64,000 nt of DNA from Pseudomonadota bacterium (GTDB taxonomy: Bacteria > Pseudomonadota > Gammaproteobacteria > Burkholderiales > Thiobacillaceae). The stretch is from contig JAKQCX010000015.1 of the NCBI GenBank assembly GCA_029558905.1, positions 62,001 to 126,000 on the forward strand. The letters are read 5' to 3'. A program made the position numbers and the translations under genes. This document shows positions 26,704 to 34,699 of this stretch, one piece after another. The notes below the pieces were generated by a model that was not told the origin of the DNA, searched no databases, and saw nothing but the letters and a program-made list of their open reading frames with translations. Position 1 is the stretch's first letter. Each line of letters begins with the position of its first letter.

Positions 26704-28047
26704 ATGAAATACGCCTCCCTTGAACACTTTCTTGCCTATGTTGCCGAGCGCAACCCTGGGCAGCCCGAATTCCTGCAGGCCGTCACCGAGGTCATGGCGA
26801 GTCTGTGGCCTTTCATCGAGCAGCATCCGCGCTACACCGAACAGGGGTTGCTCGAGCGCCTGGTCGAGCCGGAACGGATCATCGGTTTCCGGGTTCCCTG
26901 GGTCGATGACCACGGTGACGTGCATGTCAACCGTGGCTATCGCATTCAGCACAGCTCGGCGATTGGCCCCTATAAGGGCGGGATACGCTTCCACCCCTCG
27001 GTGAACCTGTCCATCCTGAAATTCCTGGCCTTCGAGCAGACCTTCAAGAACTCGCTCACGACCCTGCCCATGGGGGGTGGCAAGGGCGGCTCCGATTTCA
27101 ATCCGAAGGGCAGGAGCCCCGGGGAGGTCATGCGTTTCTGCCAGTCCTTCATGAGCGAGTTGTTCCGCCACCTCGGTGCCGATACGGACGTGCCGGCCGG
27201 GGACATCGGCGTGGGCGCACGCGAGGTCGGGTTCATGGCCGGCATGATGAAGAAGCTCAGCAACCGCGTCGACTGCGTCTTCACGGGCAAGGGCCTGAGT
27301 TTCGGTGGCTCCCTGATCCGCCCGGAAGCCACGGGCTACGGGGTGATCTATCTGGCCGAGCAGATGCTCAAGCAGCGTGGCTTGGGTTTCGAAGGTATGC
27401 GGATCGCTGTTTCCGGTTCCGGCAACGTCGCCCAGTTCGCCATCGAGAAGGCCATCGCCCTGGGCGCCAAGGTGGTCACGGTGTCCGACTCGAGTGGCAT
27501 CGTCGTGGATGAAGACGGCTTTACCACCGAGAAGCTGGATGAGCTCAGGGAGGTGAAAAACCACCTGCACGGTCGTGTCGGCGACTATGCCATGCGGGTC
27601 AATGCCAGTTTTCATGCGGGTGTGCGCCCCTGGCATGTGCCCGTCGATGTCGCCCTGCCCTGCGCCACCCAGAACGAGCTGGATGACAAGGATGCGAAAG
27701 CCCTGGTTGGCAATGGCCTCAAGTGCGTGGCCGAAGGCGCCAACATGCCTTCCACGCTGGAGGCCGTGCGTGTCTTCGAGGGTCATGGTGTGCTCTATGC
27801 CCCCGCCAAGGCCAGCAATGCCGGTGGCGTGGCCACATCCGGCCTGGAGATGAGCCAGAACGCCATGCGCATGTCCTGGTCGCGCGAGGAGGTGGATGCA
27901 CGTCTGCGCGAGATCATGCACAACATCCATGAGGCATGCGTGCAGCATGGACGTCGCGAGGACGGTACGGTGAGTTATGTGAAGGGCGCCAATATCGCCG
28001 GATTTGTCAAGGTTGCCGAAGCCATGCTCGCCCAGGGCGTAATCTGA
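26704..28047 (+). CDS. gdhA: NADP-specific glutamate dehydrogenase
   Basis: 447 residues, the length of the hexameric bacterial (50-s) type. Conserved stretches: PYKGGIRFHPSVN (glutamate binding, with the catalytic Lys in GGGKGGSDFNPKG) and SGSGNVAQFA (coenzyme Rossmann). It makes glutamate from 2-oxoglutarate, ammonium and NADPH. A perfect terminator hairpin follows. Together with glnE and the ntrYX pair it places nitrogen assimilation genes in this window, though not in one operon. Confidence 0.97.
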   Translation: MKYASLEHFLAYVAERNPGQPEFLQAVTEVMASLWPFIEQHPRYTEQGLLERLVEPERIIGFRVPWVDDHGDVHVNRGYRIQHSSAIGPYKGGIRFHPSVNLSILKFLAFEQTFKNSLTTLPMGGGKGGSDFNPKGRSPGEVMRFCQSFMSELFRHLGADTDVPAGDIGVGAREVGFMAGMMKKLSNRVDCVFTGKGLSFGGSLIRPEATGYGVIYLAEQMLKQRGLGFEGMRIAVSGSGNVAQFAIEKAIALGAKVVTVSDSSGIVVDEDGFTTEKLDELREVKNHLHGRVGDYAMRVNASFHAGVRPWHVPVDVALPCATQNELDDKDAKALVGNGLKCVAEGANMPSTLEAVRVFEGHGVLYAPAKASNAGGVATSGLEMSQNAMRMSWSREEVDARLREIMHNIHEACVQHGRREDGTVSYVKGANIAGFVKVAEAMLAQGVI

Positions 28048-28069
28048 TGCGAGGGCAGCGTCCGCGGCC

Positions 28070-28094
28070 AAGCCCGTCCGCGGACGGGCTTCTC
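28070..28094 (+). terminator. Terminator after gdhA
   Basis: A 20-base perfect inverted repeat (AGCCCGTCCG / CGGACGGGCT, 28071-28090), about 25 bases after the gdhA stop, followed by TCTCG. The T tract is weak, so termination efficiency may be moderate; being symmetric, it may work on both strands, including for the small minus-strand ORF next to it. Confidence 0.75.
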
Positions 28095-28139
28095 GATGCG
28101 CCGCAAGACCGGACGGGAAGCGTGTCCCGGGCATGGGGA

Positions 28140-28247
28140 TCAATCCGGCAGGACGACGCCAATGCCGAACGCGAGGGAGACCAGGCTCAGCATCAGGATC
28201 AGGCTGTCGGGATGCGCCAGCGTGCGCATGCGGGTCAGGAGTTTCAT
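28140..28247 (-). CDS. Candidate 35-residue membrane micro-protein
   Basis: An ATG at 28247 opens a 35-codon frame: a basic N-terminus (MKLLTRMRTLAHPDS) then one hydrophobic segment (LILMLSLVSLAFGIGVVLP), ending in TGA at 28140. Such a shape is typical of single-span small membrane proteins. The ribosome binding site is weak, and the only support is the composition and the symmetric terminator after it. It could be a chance frame. Confidence 0.4.
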   Translation of the reverse strand: MKLLTRMRTLAHPDSLILMLSLVSLAFGIGVVLPD

Positions 28248-28308
28248 ATAGGGTCTCGAATCGCGTGGTGACACGAGCATGCGCGGCCCTGGTCTCATGG
28301 GGTGAGAC

Positions 28309-28330
28309 TAAGCAAATCATGATTTGCTTA
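28309..28330. promoter_or_regulatory. Perfect 22-bp palindrome upstream of the cold-shock gene
   Basis: Both arms read TAAGCAAATCA with no interruption and no mismatch. It lies 16 bases upstream of the csp -35 box and about 60 bases upstream of the small minus-strand ORF. This is the shape of an operator for a dimeric repressor or activator, rather than of a terminator, as no T tract follows. The protein that binds it is unknown. Confidence 0.6.
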
Positions 28331-28345
28331 AATGCAAGTCCCTGC

Positions 28346-28374
28346 TTGTTGTAGTGAAAACCCTCCCGTATAGT
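28346..28374 (+). promoter_or_regulatory. Sigma-70 promoter of the cold-shock gene
   Basis: TTGTTG (28346-28351), 17 bases, TATAGT (28369-28374): a near-consensus housekeeping promoter. Transcription would start near 28381, giving a 5' leader of about 130 bases before the ATG at 28510. Long structured leaders are a known feature of csp genes and allow temperature-dependent translation. Confidence 0.75.
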
Positions 28375-28509
28375 CGCGCACGCAGGTACTCAAGTGGTGG
28401 TTGTTCGGCTGTTCCCTACCCTTGGTTGGTGTCAGTTGCATCTCTGGCTTGGCACTTGCATGACGGGAGTCCCCGTCATCCCTTCATGTACTTAGGTAGG
28501 ATGATTCAT

Positions 28510-28713
28510 ATGGCAACTGGCACCGTGAAGTGGTTCAACGATTCCAAGGGTTTCGGCTTCATTACCCCGGACGAGGGCGGCGAGGATCTCTTCGCCCACT
28601 TCTCCGCGATTCAGTCCAAGGGCTTCAAGAGCCTGAAGGAGAATCAGAAGGTTGAGTTCGATGTAACCACGGGTCCCAAGGGAAAGCAGGCGGCCAACAT
28701 TCGCCCGCTCTGA
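28510..28713 (+). CDS. Cold-shock protein (CspA family)
   Basis: 67 residues from ATG 28510; an ATG at 28501 would add three. It is a single cold-shock OB-fold with RNP1 KGFGFI and RNP2 DLFAHFSAI, and binds single-stranded RNA/DNA as an RNA chaperone. It has its own promoter, a long leader and a strong terminator, so it is a stand-alone unit. Confidence 0.97.
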   Translation: MATGTVKWFNDSKGFGFITPDEGGEDLFAHFSAIQSKGFKSLKENQKVEFDVTTGPKGKQAANIRPL

Positions 28714-28731
28714 CTCCGGGAGCTCCCGTTG

Positions 28732-28757
28732 AAAGCCCGCCTAGGCGGGCTTTTTTC
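28732..28757 (+). terminator. Terminator of the cold-shock gene
   Basis: AAAGCCCGCC / GGCGGGCTTT stem with a two-base turn (TA), followed by a T-run to TTTTTTC. A textbook intrinsic terminator directly after the csp stop. Confidence 0.93.
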
Positions 28758-28807
28758 GTTGTGGCCTACAATGGAACGCGGTCTTTGGCCAAGCGGAGGC
28801 AGGGGAT

Positions 28808-29029
28808 ATGCGGCAGGGCATGTTGATGGGCTTGAGCATTCTGTTGGCTGGCTGCGGTGCGGAAACGGTGGGCACGACGGCAGTGCGGGGTACCCTAGGG
28901 GTCCAGGAGGCGGAGCAGGCCAGACAGACGCAGGAGGATGTGGCGCGCAGACTGGATGCGGCCCGGCAGCTGGGACAGCAAAGGCTGGAGGAGGGCATGC
29001 GTGCCCCGGATCAGCCTGCAGCCCAGTAG
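28808..29029 (+). CDS. Small lipoprotein
   Basis: 73 residues with a type II signal peptide (lipobox LLAGC, Cys 16). The rest is short and charged, with a helical region (QEAEQARQTQEDVARRLDAAR) that could form a coiled coil. No ortholog recognised. Its 3' end overlaps by 19 bases the 3' end of the convergent gene. Confidence 0.7.
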   Translation: MRQGMLMGLSILLAGCGAETVGTTAVRGTLGVQEAEQARQTQEDVARRLDAARQLGQQRLEEGMRAPDQPAAQ

Positions 29030-30180
29030 GGCGTGGCGATTCCCTCCCCCAGGTCCGCCTCCACCAGACGGCGGCGCACTTCCAGCAGCCTGTCGATCAA
29101 GGCGGGTTCGGTCCGCGCATAGCCTTCGGCGTCCGGTACCCGCTTCACCACCACGCCCAGGAGCTCGGTGATGGCGTTGCCGATGGAGTTCTGGCTGATG
29201 GTGACGATGAGTCTGCCGACGTCGTTGCGGTAGATGAGCTGCTTGAAGGCCGGCTGCCAGCGGATGGCGTTGGCGTACTTGGCGTCCCGGATGCAGCGGT
29301 CGCGCACCATCTTGGCGGTCTTGAGGAATTCGTTGTTGAACTGCAGCTTCTCTTCTACCAGTCCGGGAAAGTGGATGTCCCGGGGCAGGGGGGCGTTGCG
29401 GGTGGAGACCTGGCTGAAGAAGGTGCGATAGAAATCGATGAAGCCTTTGAGCAGGATGTCGTATTCCTTCCAGAAACGCACCTCCTTCAGAGAATCCACG
29501 CCGCCGGTCACTTCCCAGCTGGGCAGGCCCTGGGGATAGCCGGTGATGCCGATGCGGCAGGAACCGGGCACGCAGGGGCGCAGGATCCTCAGGTCCAGCC
29601 CGTCGAAGAAGCCGCGGTAGACATCGCGCAGATGGGCCTGGAACAGGGAGTGCTGGCCGCCGTCTGTCAGGTTGGGGTTGTTCTCGTCCGCCAGGGGGGC
29701 ATCCCGCAGCTGGGCCTTGTCGAAGACGATGAAGTGGTTGTGCAGCATACGGATGCTGGGCACTCCGGGGGAGGTGAGGGGCCAGGTGGCGTCCAGGCTG
29801 GCCTCGCCCGCCAGTACCAGATGGGCGTCCGGGTCCGGGTATTGCTCCAGCATGTATTCCATGAGGATCTGGTTCATGCGGTTCCATACGTTCTTCACCG
29901 CCTCGGGCACCTGGGTGCGGCGCACGGGACGGCCCAGCGGATCGAGGATGGTCTGCGAGGTGTTGTAGATGATGGAAGTGTCGAACTCGTTGCTGTGGCC
30001 CAGGGCCTTGCGATACAGCAGCAGGCCCTCCGGGTTCTGCAGCAGGCCGTTGTTGTGCGCCAGGTCATTGAGGTTTTCCGCGCTGTTGAAGAACTCGTTG
30101 GGCTTCATGCCCTCGGGCACATCCAGGGGGATGGGCCGGAAGGGTGTGACGATTTCACGCGGTCCAGACTGCATGTTCAT
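29011..30180 (-). CDS. Conserved-looking protein of unknown function (389 residues)
   Basis: 389 residues from ATG 30180 (a second ATG is two codons later). Cytoplasmic, no signal peptide, no membrane segment. Notable segments: MLHNHFIVFDKAQ (His-x-His), LRPCVPGSCRIGITGYPQGLPSW and a C-terminal LIVTISQNSIGNAITELLGVVVKR. I do not recognise the family; the His-x-His segment loosely recalls HIT/GalT enzymes but the rest does not. It is divergent from the WYL regulator across 266 bases and is the obvious candidate for its target. Confidence 0.7.
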   Translation of the reverse strand: MNMQSGPREIVTPFRPIPLDVPEGMKPNEFFNSAENLNDLAHNNGLLQNPEGLLLYRKALGHSNEFDTSIIYNTSQTILDPLGRPVRRTQVPEAVKNVWNRMNQILMEYMLEQYPDPDAHLVLAGEASLDATWPLTSPGVPSIRMLHNHFIVFDKAQLRDAPLADENNPNLTDGGQHSLFQAHLRDVYRGFFDGLDLRILRPCVPGSCRIGITGYPQGLPSWEVTGGVDSLKEVRFWKEYDILLKGFIDFYRTFFSQVSTRNAPLPRDIHFPGLVEEKLQFNNEFLKTAKMVRDRCIRDAKYANAIRWQPAFKQLIYRNDVGRLIVTISQNSIGNAITELLGVVVKRVPDAEGYARTEPALIDRLLEVRRRLVEADLGEGIATPYWAAG

Positions 30181-30231
30181 TCCAGATCGTTCCAAGGGTG
30201 GGCTGCGGCATTCATCCCGTCCGGCGTGAAC

Positions 30232-30254
30232 ATCCGGGGAGAAAGTCTCCGGAT
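30232..30254. promoter_or_regulatory. Inverted repeat in the divergent region of the WYL regulator
   Basis: ATCCGGGGAGA, three bases, TCTCCGGAT: arms pair except for two extra bases. It sits between the unknown gene and the WYL gene, 52 bases upstream of the former's start and about 193 bases before the latter's. A TTGACA at 30344-30349 in the same region is a possible -35 element but no -10 partner was found. Confidence 0.35.
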
Positions 30255-30446
30255 CGGGGTGGCGGGCCAGGGATTCTTCAGCCCGGACACGGGCAAGGGT
30301 CGGGGCATGATAGTGGAAAGGACAGGTCAGGCAAGGCGCCGGCTTGACAAGAAACAGGTCGGGGCAGGGGAGCGGCTCCCATTTCGGTCCGATCCGGGCC
30401 CTTTCCTGCACGTGGGCAGAGGGATCAACATCCGGGAGGACAGGCC

Positions 30447-31436
30447 ATGAACCAGACCGAACGCTTTTACAAGATCGACCAGATGCTCACGGATCGGGGC
30501 CTGGTCAGTTTTCAGGACATGCTGGATGTCCTGGAGGTGTCCCGCGCCACCCTGCGTCGGGATCTGGAATACATGCGCACCCGCCTGAACGCCCCCATCG
30601 TCTATGACCGCATGGCGGGCGGCTATCAGTTCGACCGTGGCCAGCCACGTGTGGGCGGACAGTACGAATTGCCCGGTCTGTGGTTCTCGTCGACGGAAAT
30701 CCATGCCCTGCTCACCATGCAGCACCTGCTGGCCAATCTGGACCCCGGTGGCCTCCTCACGCCCCACGTCCGGCCTCTCATGGCGCGTCTGAATGCCCTG
30801 CTGGGCAGCGCGGACAACCCCGCGGAAGAGATTCGCCGGCGTGTGCTGGTGGCGGGCGTCGGCCAGCGTGAAATGCAACTGGCCCACTTCGAGCGGGTCG
30901 GTTCCGCCCTGCTGCGCCGCAAGCGCCTGCTCCTGGTCTATCACTCCAAGGGCAAGAACGAACGCACCGAGCGAGAGGTTTCGCCCCAGCGCCTGGTGCA
31001 CTACCGGGAAAACTGGTACCTGGATGCCTGGTGTCATCTGCGCAACGCATTGCGCAACTTCGCCGTGGACTCCATCCAGCATGTGGAAACCCTGGAAAAG
31101 GCTGCCCGCGAAGTCTCTCCACGCAGCGTCGACGCTGTTCTGGGCCCGGGCTATGGCATCTTCACCGGCAAGCGGGTGCAGTGGGCCGAACTGGCCTTCA
31201 CCCCGGATCGGGCCCGCTGGGTGGCCACTGAACGCTGGCATCCCCGGCAGAAGGGCCACTTCGACAGGGATGGGCAGTACATCCTGGAGATCCCCTACGC
31301 GGATCACCGGGAGCTCATCATGGACATCCTCAAATATGGCGCCGACGTGGAGGTCCTCGGTCCGGACAGCCTGCGGCGCCAGGTGCGGGCCGAACATGCA
31401 CGCGCGGCGGCGAGATATCGGGGCAGGGGTGGATAG
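30447..31436 (+). CDS. WYL-domain transcriptional regulator
   Basis: 329 residues. An N-terminal winged helix-turn-helix (about 5-60, FQDMLDVLEVSRATLRRDLEYM) is followed by a WYL domain with the diagnostic ENWYLDAWCH (about 190-200) and a C-terminal extension (WCX-like). WYL proteins bind a ligand (often a nucleotide or nucleic acid) and regulate neighbouring genes, in several cases in stress or phage-defence loci. The divergent neighbour is the likely target; the ligand is unknown. Confidence 0.92.
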   Translation: MNQTERFYKIDQMLTDRGLVSFQDMLDVLEVSRATLRRDLEYMRTRLNAPIVYDRMAGGYQFDRGQPRVGGQYELPGLWFSSTEIHALLTMQHLLANLDPGGLLTPHVRPLMARLNALLGSADNPAEEIRRRVLVAGVGQREMQLAHFERVGSALLRRKRLLLVYHSKGKNERTEREVSPQRLVHYRENWYLDAWCHLRNALRNFAVDSIQHVETLEKAAREVSPRSVDAVLGPGYGIFTGKRVQWAELAFTPDRARWVATERWHPRQKGHFDRDGQYILEIPYADHRELIMDILKYGADVEVLGPDSLRRQVRAEHARAAARYRGRGG

Positions 31437-31528
31437 GTCCGAGGTGGGGCGGCGGTTCCGCTTCCCGTGCGACGGGCCGCTGCACGGATCCGGCAGGGGA
31501 GGGTGCAGGGCCCCGGTGAACGAGAGGG

Positions 31529-31605
31529 TGGCGCGATCGGCGGGATTCGAACCCACGACCCCTGGCTTCGGAGGCCAGTACTCTATCCAGCTGAGCTACG
31601 ACCGC
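31529..31605 (-). tRNA. tRNA-Arg(CCG)
   Basis: Read on the minus strand: acceptor stem GCGGTCG / CGATCGC (one G-U), anticodon loop CTCCGAA with anticodon CCG between GCCAG-type stem arms, T loop GGTTCGAATCC, discriminator G and encoded CCA. It reads CGG codons. No neighbouring tRNA. Confidence 0.96.
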
Positions 31606-31705
31606 GTGGGGCGCGAAGCATAGCACAGCCCTTTCCGTTGGTCAGACATATGACCGTATAATCCCCAGGTTTCCGCATCCAGCATGGATATTCGAGAGCC
31701 GCGTC

Positions 31706-32515
31706 ATGACCGACCATCATCCGACGACCCAAACCACCCCGAAGGATTTTCTGTTTGCCACGCTGGGTGGCCTGTTCGCACCGGGTGTGGCGATCTTCAT
31801 GATCGTCATGCTGTTCCTGGGCATCCAGGGGCGCATGGGCGAGGCAGACGCGGCGCCAGCGGCGGAGAAGGAGATCCAGGCACGCATCCAGCCCTTCGGC
31901 AGCTTCGTTGCCGTGGATCCCAATGCCCCCAAGGTGGAATTGACCGGTGAACAGGTCTACGGCCAGGTGTGCGCCAACTGCCACGGTTCCGGGGCCCTGG
32001 GTTCACCCAAGTTCGAGAGCGCCGCCGACTGGGGCCCGCGTCTTGCGCAGGGCTATGAAACCCTGCTTGGGCATGCCTTGTCCGGCATCCGTTCCATGCC
32101 CGCCCGTGGGGGCGAGCCCGACCTTACCGACCTGGAAGTGGCGCGGGGCATGGTGTACATGGCCAACTCGGCCGGCGCGCAGTTCGAGGCCGCCGTGGGC
32201 AAGGACAAGGTGCCAACCGTGGCGGAGCTGACCCGGGGCAGGGAGGTGTACGCCACGGATTGCGCCTACTGTCACGACACCGGCCTCACCGGGGCGCAGA
32301 AACTCGACGATGCCAAGGCCTGGAGCGTGCTGCTGAAGAAGAGCCGGGAGGTGCTCTATGGCAATGCCATTCAGGGCACCCTGGGTGGCCCCGCCAAGGG
32401 AGGCAATGCCAAATTGAGCGATGAAGATACCCGTCTGGCCGTGGACTACATGATCGAGCAGGCCAGGGTTGCAATGCCCGGAGTCAAGGCGGCGGAGGCA
32501 CAAGTCGGGGGTTGA
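31706..32515 (+). CDS. Membrane-anchored di-haem cytochrome c
   Basis: 269 residues. An N-terminal membrane segment (about 24-42) anchors two cytochrome c5-like domains, with CXXCH sites at CANCH (89-93) and CAYCH (186-190); distal Met candidates are in SIRSMPARGG and the second domain, where GGPAKGGNAKLS lacks an obvious Met. The arrangement suits an electron carrier between the bc1 complex and terminal oxidases. It is not in an operon with an oxidase here. Confidence 0.9.
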   Translation: MTDHHPTTQTTPKDFLFATLGGLFAPGVAIFMIVMLFLGIQGRMGEADAAPAAEKEIQARIQPFGSFVAVDPNAPKVELTGEQVYGQVCANCHGSGALGSPKFESAADWGPRLAQGYETLLGHALSGIRSMPARGGEPDLTDLEVARGMVYMANSAGAQFEAAVGKDKVPTVAELTRGREVYATDCAYCHDTGLTGAQKLDDAKAWSVLLKKSREVLYGNAIQGTLGGPAKGGNAKLSDEDTRLAVDYMIEQARVAMPGVKAAEAQVGG

Positions 32516-32556
32516 CCGGCGGTCCGCCCCGACCGCATGCAAGAAGGCCGCTTGCC

Positions 32557-34572
32557 TCAGGCGGTGTCCTTGCCCGACTGACTGGAGAGCATGGCCTTCA
32601 GGGCGGCCAGGCGGCGTTTGCCCTCGGCCTTGGCGGCGGCCGGGTCTTCTTCCTCGCCGCCGACGCGCCTGATTTCACTGCCGTCCAGCTCGGTCAGGAA
32701 ACGTGAGGGCTCGCAGCGCACCGTTCCACCCCCCTTCCTGCGCTTGGCACAATGGCTGATGACCAGCCCCCGCCGTGCCCGGGTGATGCCCACGTACATG
32801 AGGCGGCGCTCCTCTTCCAGGCGCACACCTTCCAGACATTCCCGATGCGGCAGGATCTCCTCCTCCACGCCGATGAGGAATACATGCGCGAATTCCAGAC
32901 CCTTGGCGGCATGCAGGGTGGACAGGCGCACGGCATCCTGGTCCGTGTCGTCCCGCCCTTCCAGCAGGTTCATGAGACTCACGGTCTGGGCCAGCTCGAT
33001 GAGGTTCCGGTCGTCCTCTTCCCCCTTGCGGGCAAGCCAGTCCGTGAATTCCCGCACATTTTCCCATTTTGCCCGTGCGTCGCGCACGTCCTCGCTGTCG
33101 TAGAGCCACTCCTCGTAACGGATGGCGGCCAACAGTTCTTCCAGCAGGCGGCCGGCGGGCTCCTTCTCGGCGCGGAAGGCCAGGCGGTTGACGAAATCGG
33201 CGAATGCCACCAGGGGTTCTAGCTGGCGGTCGGGCAGTTGACTTTGGAACCCCAGGTCGAAAACTCCCGCGAAGAGGCTGACCTGGCGATTGCCGGCATG
33301 CTCACCCAGTCTTTCCAGGGTGGCGGCACCGATTCCCCGGCGGGGAGTGGTGGCGGCGCGTATGAAGGCGGGGTCGTCGTCCTGGTTGGCGATGAGACGC
33401 AGATAGGCGGAGAGGTCCTTGATCTCCGCCCGGTCGAAGAAGGAACGTCCACCGGAGAGCTGGTAAGGGATGCGTGCCTCCCGCATGGCCTCTTCCATGA
33501 GCCGGGCCTGATGGTTGCCGCGGTACAGGACGGCATAGTCGGCATAGCGGGTGCGATGCTCGAATTTGTGGGCGGAGATGCGCATGGCCACGGTCTCCGC
33601 CTCGTGGCGGTCATCCCGGCATTGCAGGATTTCGATGGGGTCACCCGGCCCCAGCTCGCTCCACAGGTTCTTCTCATGCAGGCGGGGGTTGTGGCGGATG
33701 ATGCGGTTGGCCACCTTGAGGATGCGCTGGCTGGAGCGGTAGTTCTGGGTCAGCGGGATGGTTTTCAGCTGGGGCCAGTCCAGGCCCAGACGGCGCAGGT
33801 TCTCCACATCGGCGCCGCGCCAGGCATAGATGGCCTGGTCGTCGTCCCCCACGGCGGTGAAGCGGCCCATGGGTCCGGCCAGCAGGCGCATGAGCTCGTA
33901 CTGGGCGCCGTTGGTGTCCTGGTACTCGTCCACCAGCAGATGGCGCAACCGGCCCTGCCAGGCGCTCAGCACCTCCGCCTGCTGCCGGAACAGTTCCACC
34001 GGCAGGCGGATGAGGTCGTCGAAATCCATGGCCTGATAGGCCCGTAGGGCGTCGGCATAGGCCTGGTAGGCCAGGGCGATGCGCTGTTGACCCTCGTCCC
34101 CGGCGGTCGACAGGGCCTCGGCGGGGCCAAGCAGGGCATTCTTCCAGTTGGAGATGACGCTGGCGGCCTGGCGCAGGCCGGACTTGTCCGGGTTCTTGAG
34201 GATATCGGCCAGGATGCCGCCGGCATCGGCGGCATCCAGCACGGAAAAGCGCGGCTTGTAGGCCAGATGCCGGGCCTCGGCGCGCAGGATGTGCAGGCCC
34301 AGGGAATGGAATGTGGAGACGGTGAGACCCTGGCCGACCCTGCCCGGCAACAGCTCCGATACCCGCTCGCGCATTTCCCGGGCCGCCTTGTTGGTGAAGG
34401 TGATGGCGGCGACATGTCGGGCCTGCATGCCGCAATCCTGTATCAGATAGGCGATCTTGCGCGTGATGACCCGGGTCTTGCCCGATCCGGCGCCCGCCAG
34501 CACCAGCAGGGGGCCGTCCAGATACCGCACGGCGGCGCGCTGCTGCGGGTTGAGGTCGGCGAGGCAAGACAT
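32557..34572 (-). CDS. rep: UvrD/Rep-type ATP-dependent DNA helicase
   Basis: 671 residues, Rep-like in length and in the spacing of motifs. Motif I AGAGSGKTRVITRKI, motif II (VDEYQDTN), motif III (GDDDQAIYAWRGA), motif IV (LTQNYRSSQRI), motif V/VI (TLHAAKGLEF, GITRARRGL). It moves 3' to 5' and clears proteins ahead of the replication fork. Rep versus UvrD/PcrA cannot be settled fully by eye; the length and C-terminus favour Rep. Confidence 0.93.
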   Translation of the reverse strand: MSCLADLNPQQRAAVRYLDGPLLVLAGAGSGKTRVITRKIAYLIQDCGMQARHVAAITFTNKAAREMRERVSELLPGRVGQGLTVSTFHSLGLHILRAEARHLAYKPRFSVLDAADAGGILADILKNPDKSGLRQAASVISNWKNALLGPAEALSTAGDEGQQRIALAYQAYADALRAYQAMDFDDLIRLPVELFRQQAEVLSAWQGRLRHLLVDEYQDTNGAQYELMRLLAGPMGRFTAVGDDDQAIYAWRGADVENLRRLGLDWPQLKTIPLTQNYRSSQRILKVANRIIRHNPRLHEKNLWSELGPGDPIEILQCRDDRHEAETVAMRISAHKFEHRTRYADYAVLYRGNHQARLMEEAMREARIPYQLSGGRSFFDRAEIKDLSAYLRLIANQDDDPAFIRAATTPRRGIGAATLERLGEHAGNRQVSLFAGVFDLGFQSQLPDRQLEPLVAFADFVNRLAFRAEKEPAGRLLEELLAAIRYEEWLYDSEDVRDARAKWENVREFTDWLARKGEEDDRNLIELAQTVSLMNLLEGRDDTDQDAVRLSTLHAAKGLEFAHVFLIGVEEEILPHRECLEGVRLEEERRLMYVGITRARRGLVISHCAKRRKGGGTVRCEPSRFLTELDGSEIRRVGGEEEDPAAAKAEGKRRLAALKAMLSSQSGKDTA

Positions 34573-34650
34573 GAGCGTGGAATGCGAGGACGTGCCGGGT
34601 GGATTTCAGGATACGGGGCGCTTCATGTCCCGGACTCGGGGCGCGCCGAA

Positions 34651-34684
34651 GAAACGAAAACGGCCCGCGCCGGGCGGGCCGTTT
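34651..34684 (-). terminator. Terminator after cytochrome c4 gene
   Basis: Stem AAACGGCCCGC / GCGGGCCGTTT with a five-base loop (34658-34684); read on the minus strand it is followed by TTTTCGTTTC. It lies 16 bases after the cytochrome c4 stop and separates that gene from the rep gene on the same strand. Confidence 0.85.
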
Positions 34685-34699
34685 CGCGGGAGGCCCGGC

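Noticed and set aside
26303-26704. A 133-codon open frame on the minus strand overlapping the gdhA promoter region.
   Set aside because: No ribosome binding site, Cys/His/Arg-rich composition typical of shadow frames, and it would overlap the gdhA start.
28095-28140. Frames in the GC-rich DNA after gdhA suggesting further small plus-strand genes.
   Set aside because: No ribosome binding site and the region is the terminator and 3' end of the opposite small ORF.
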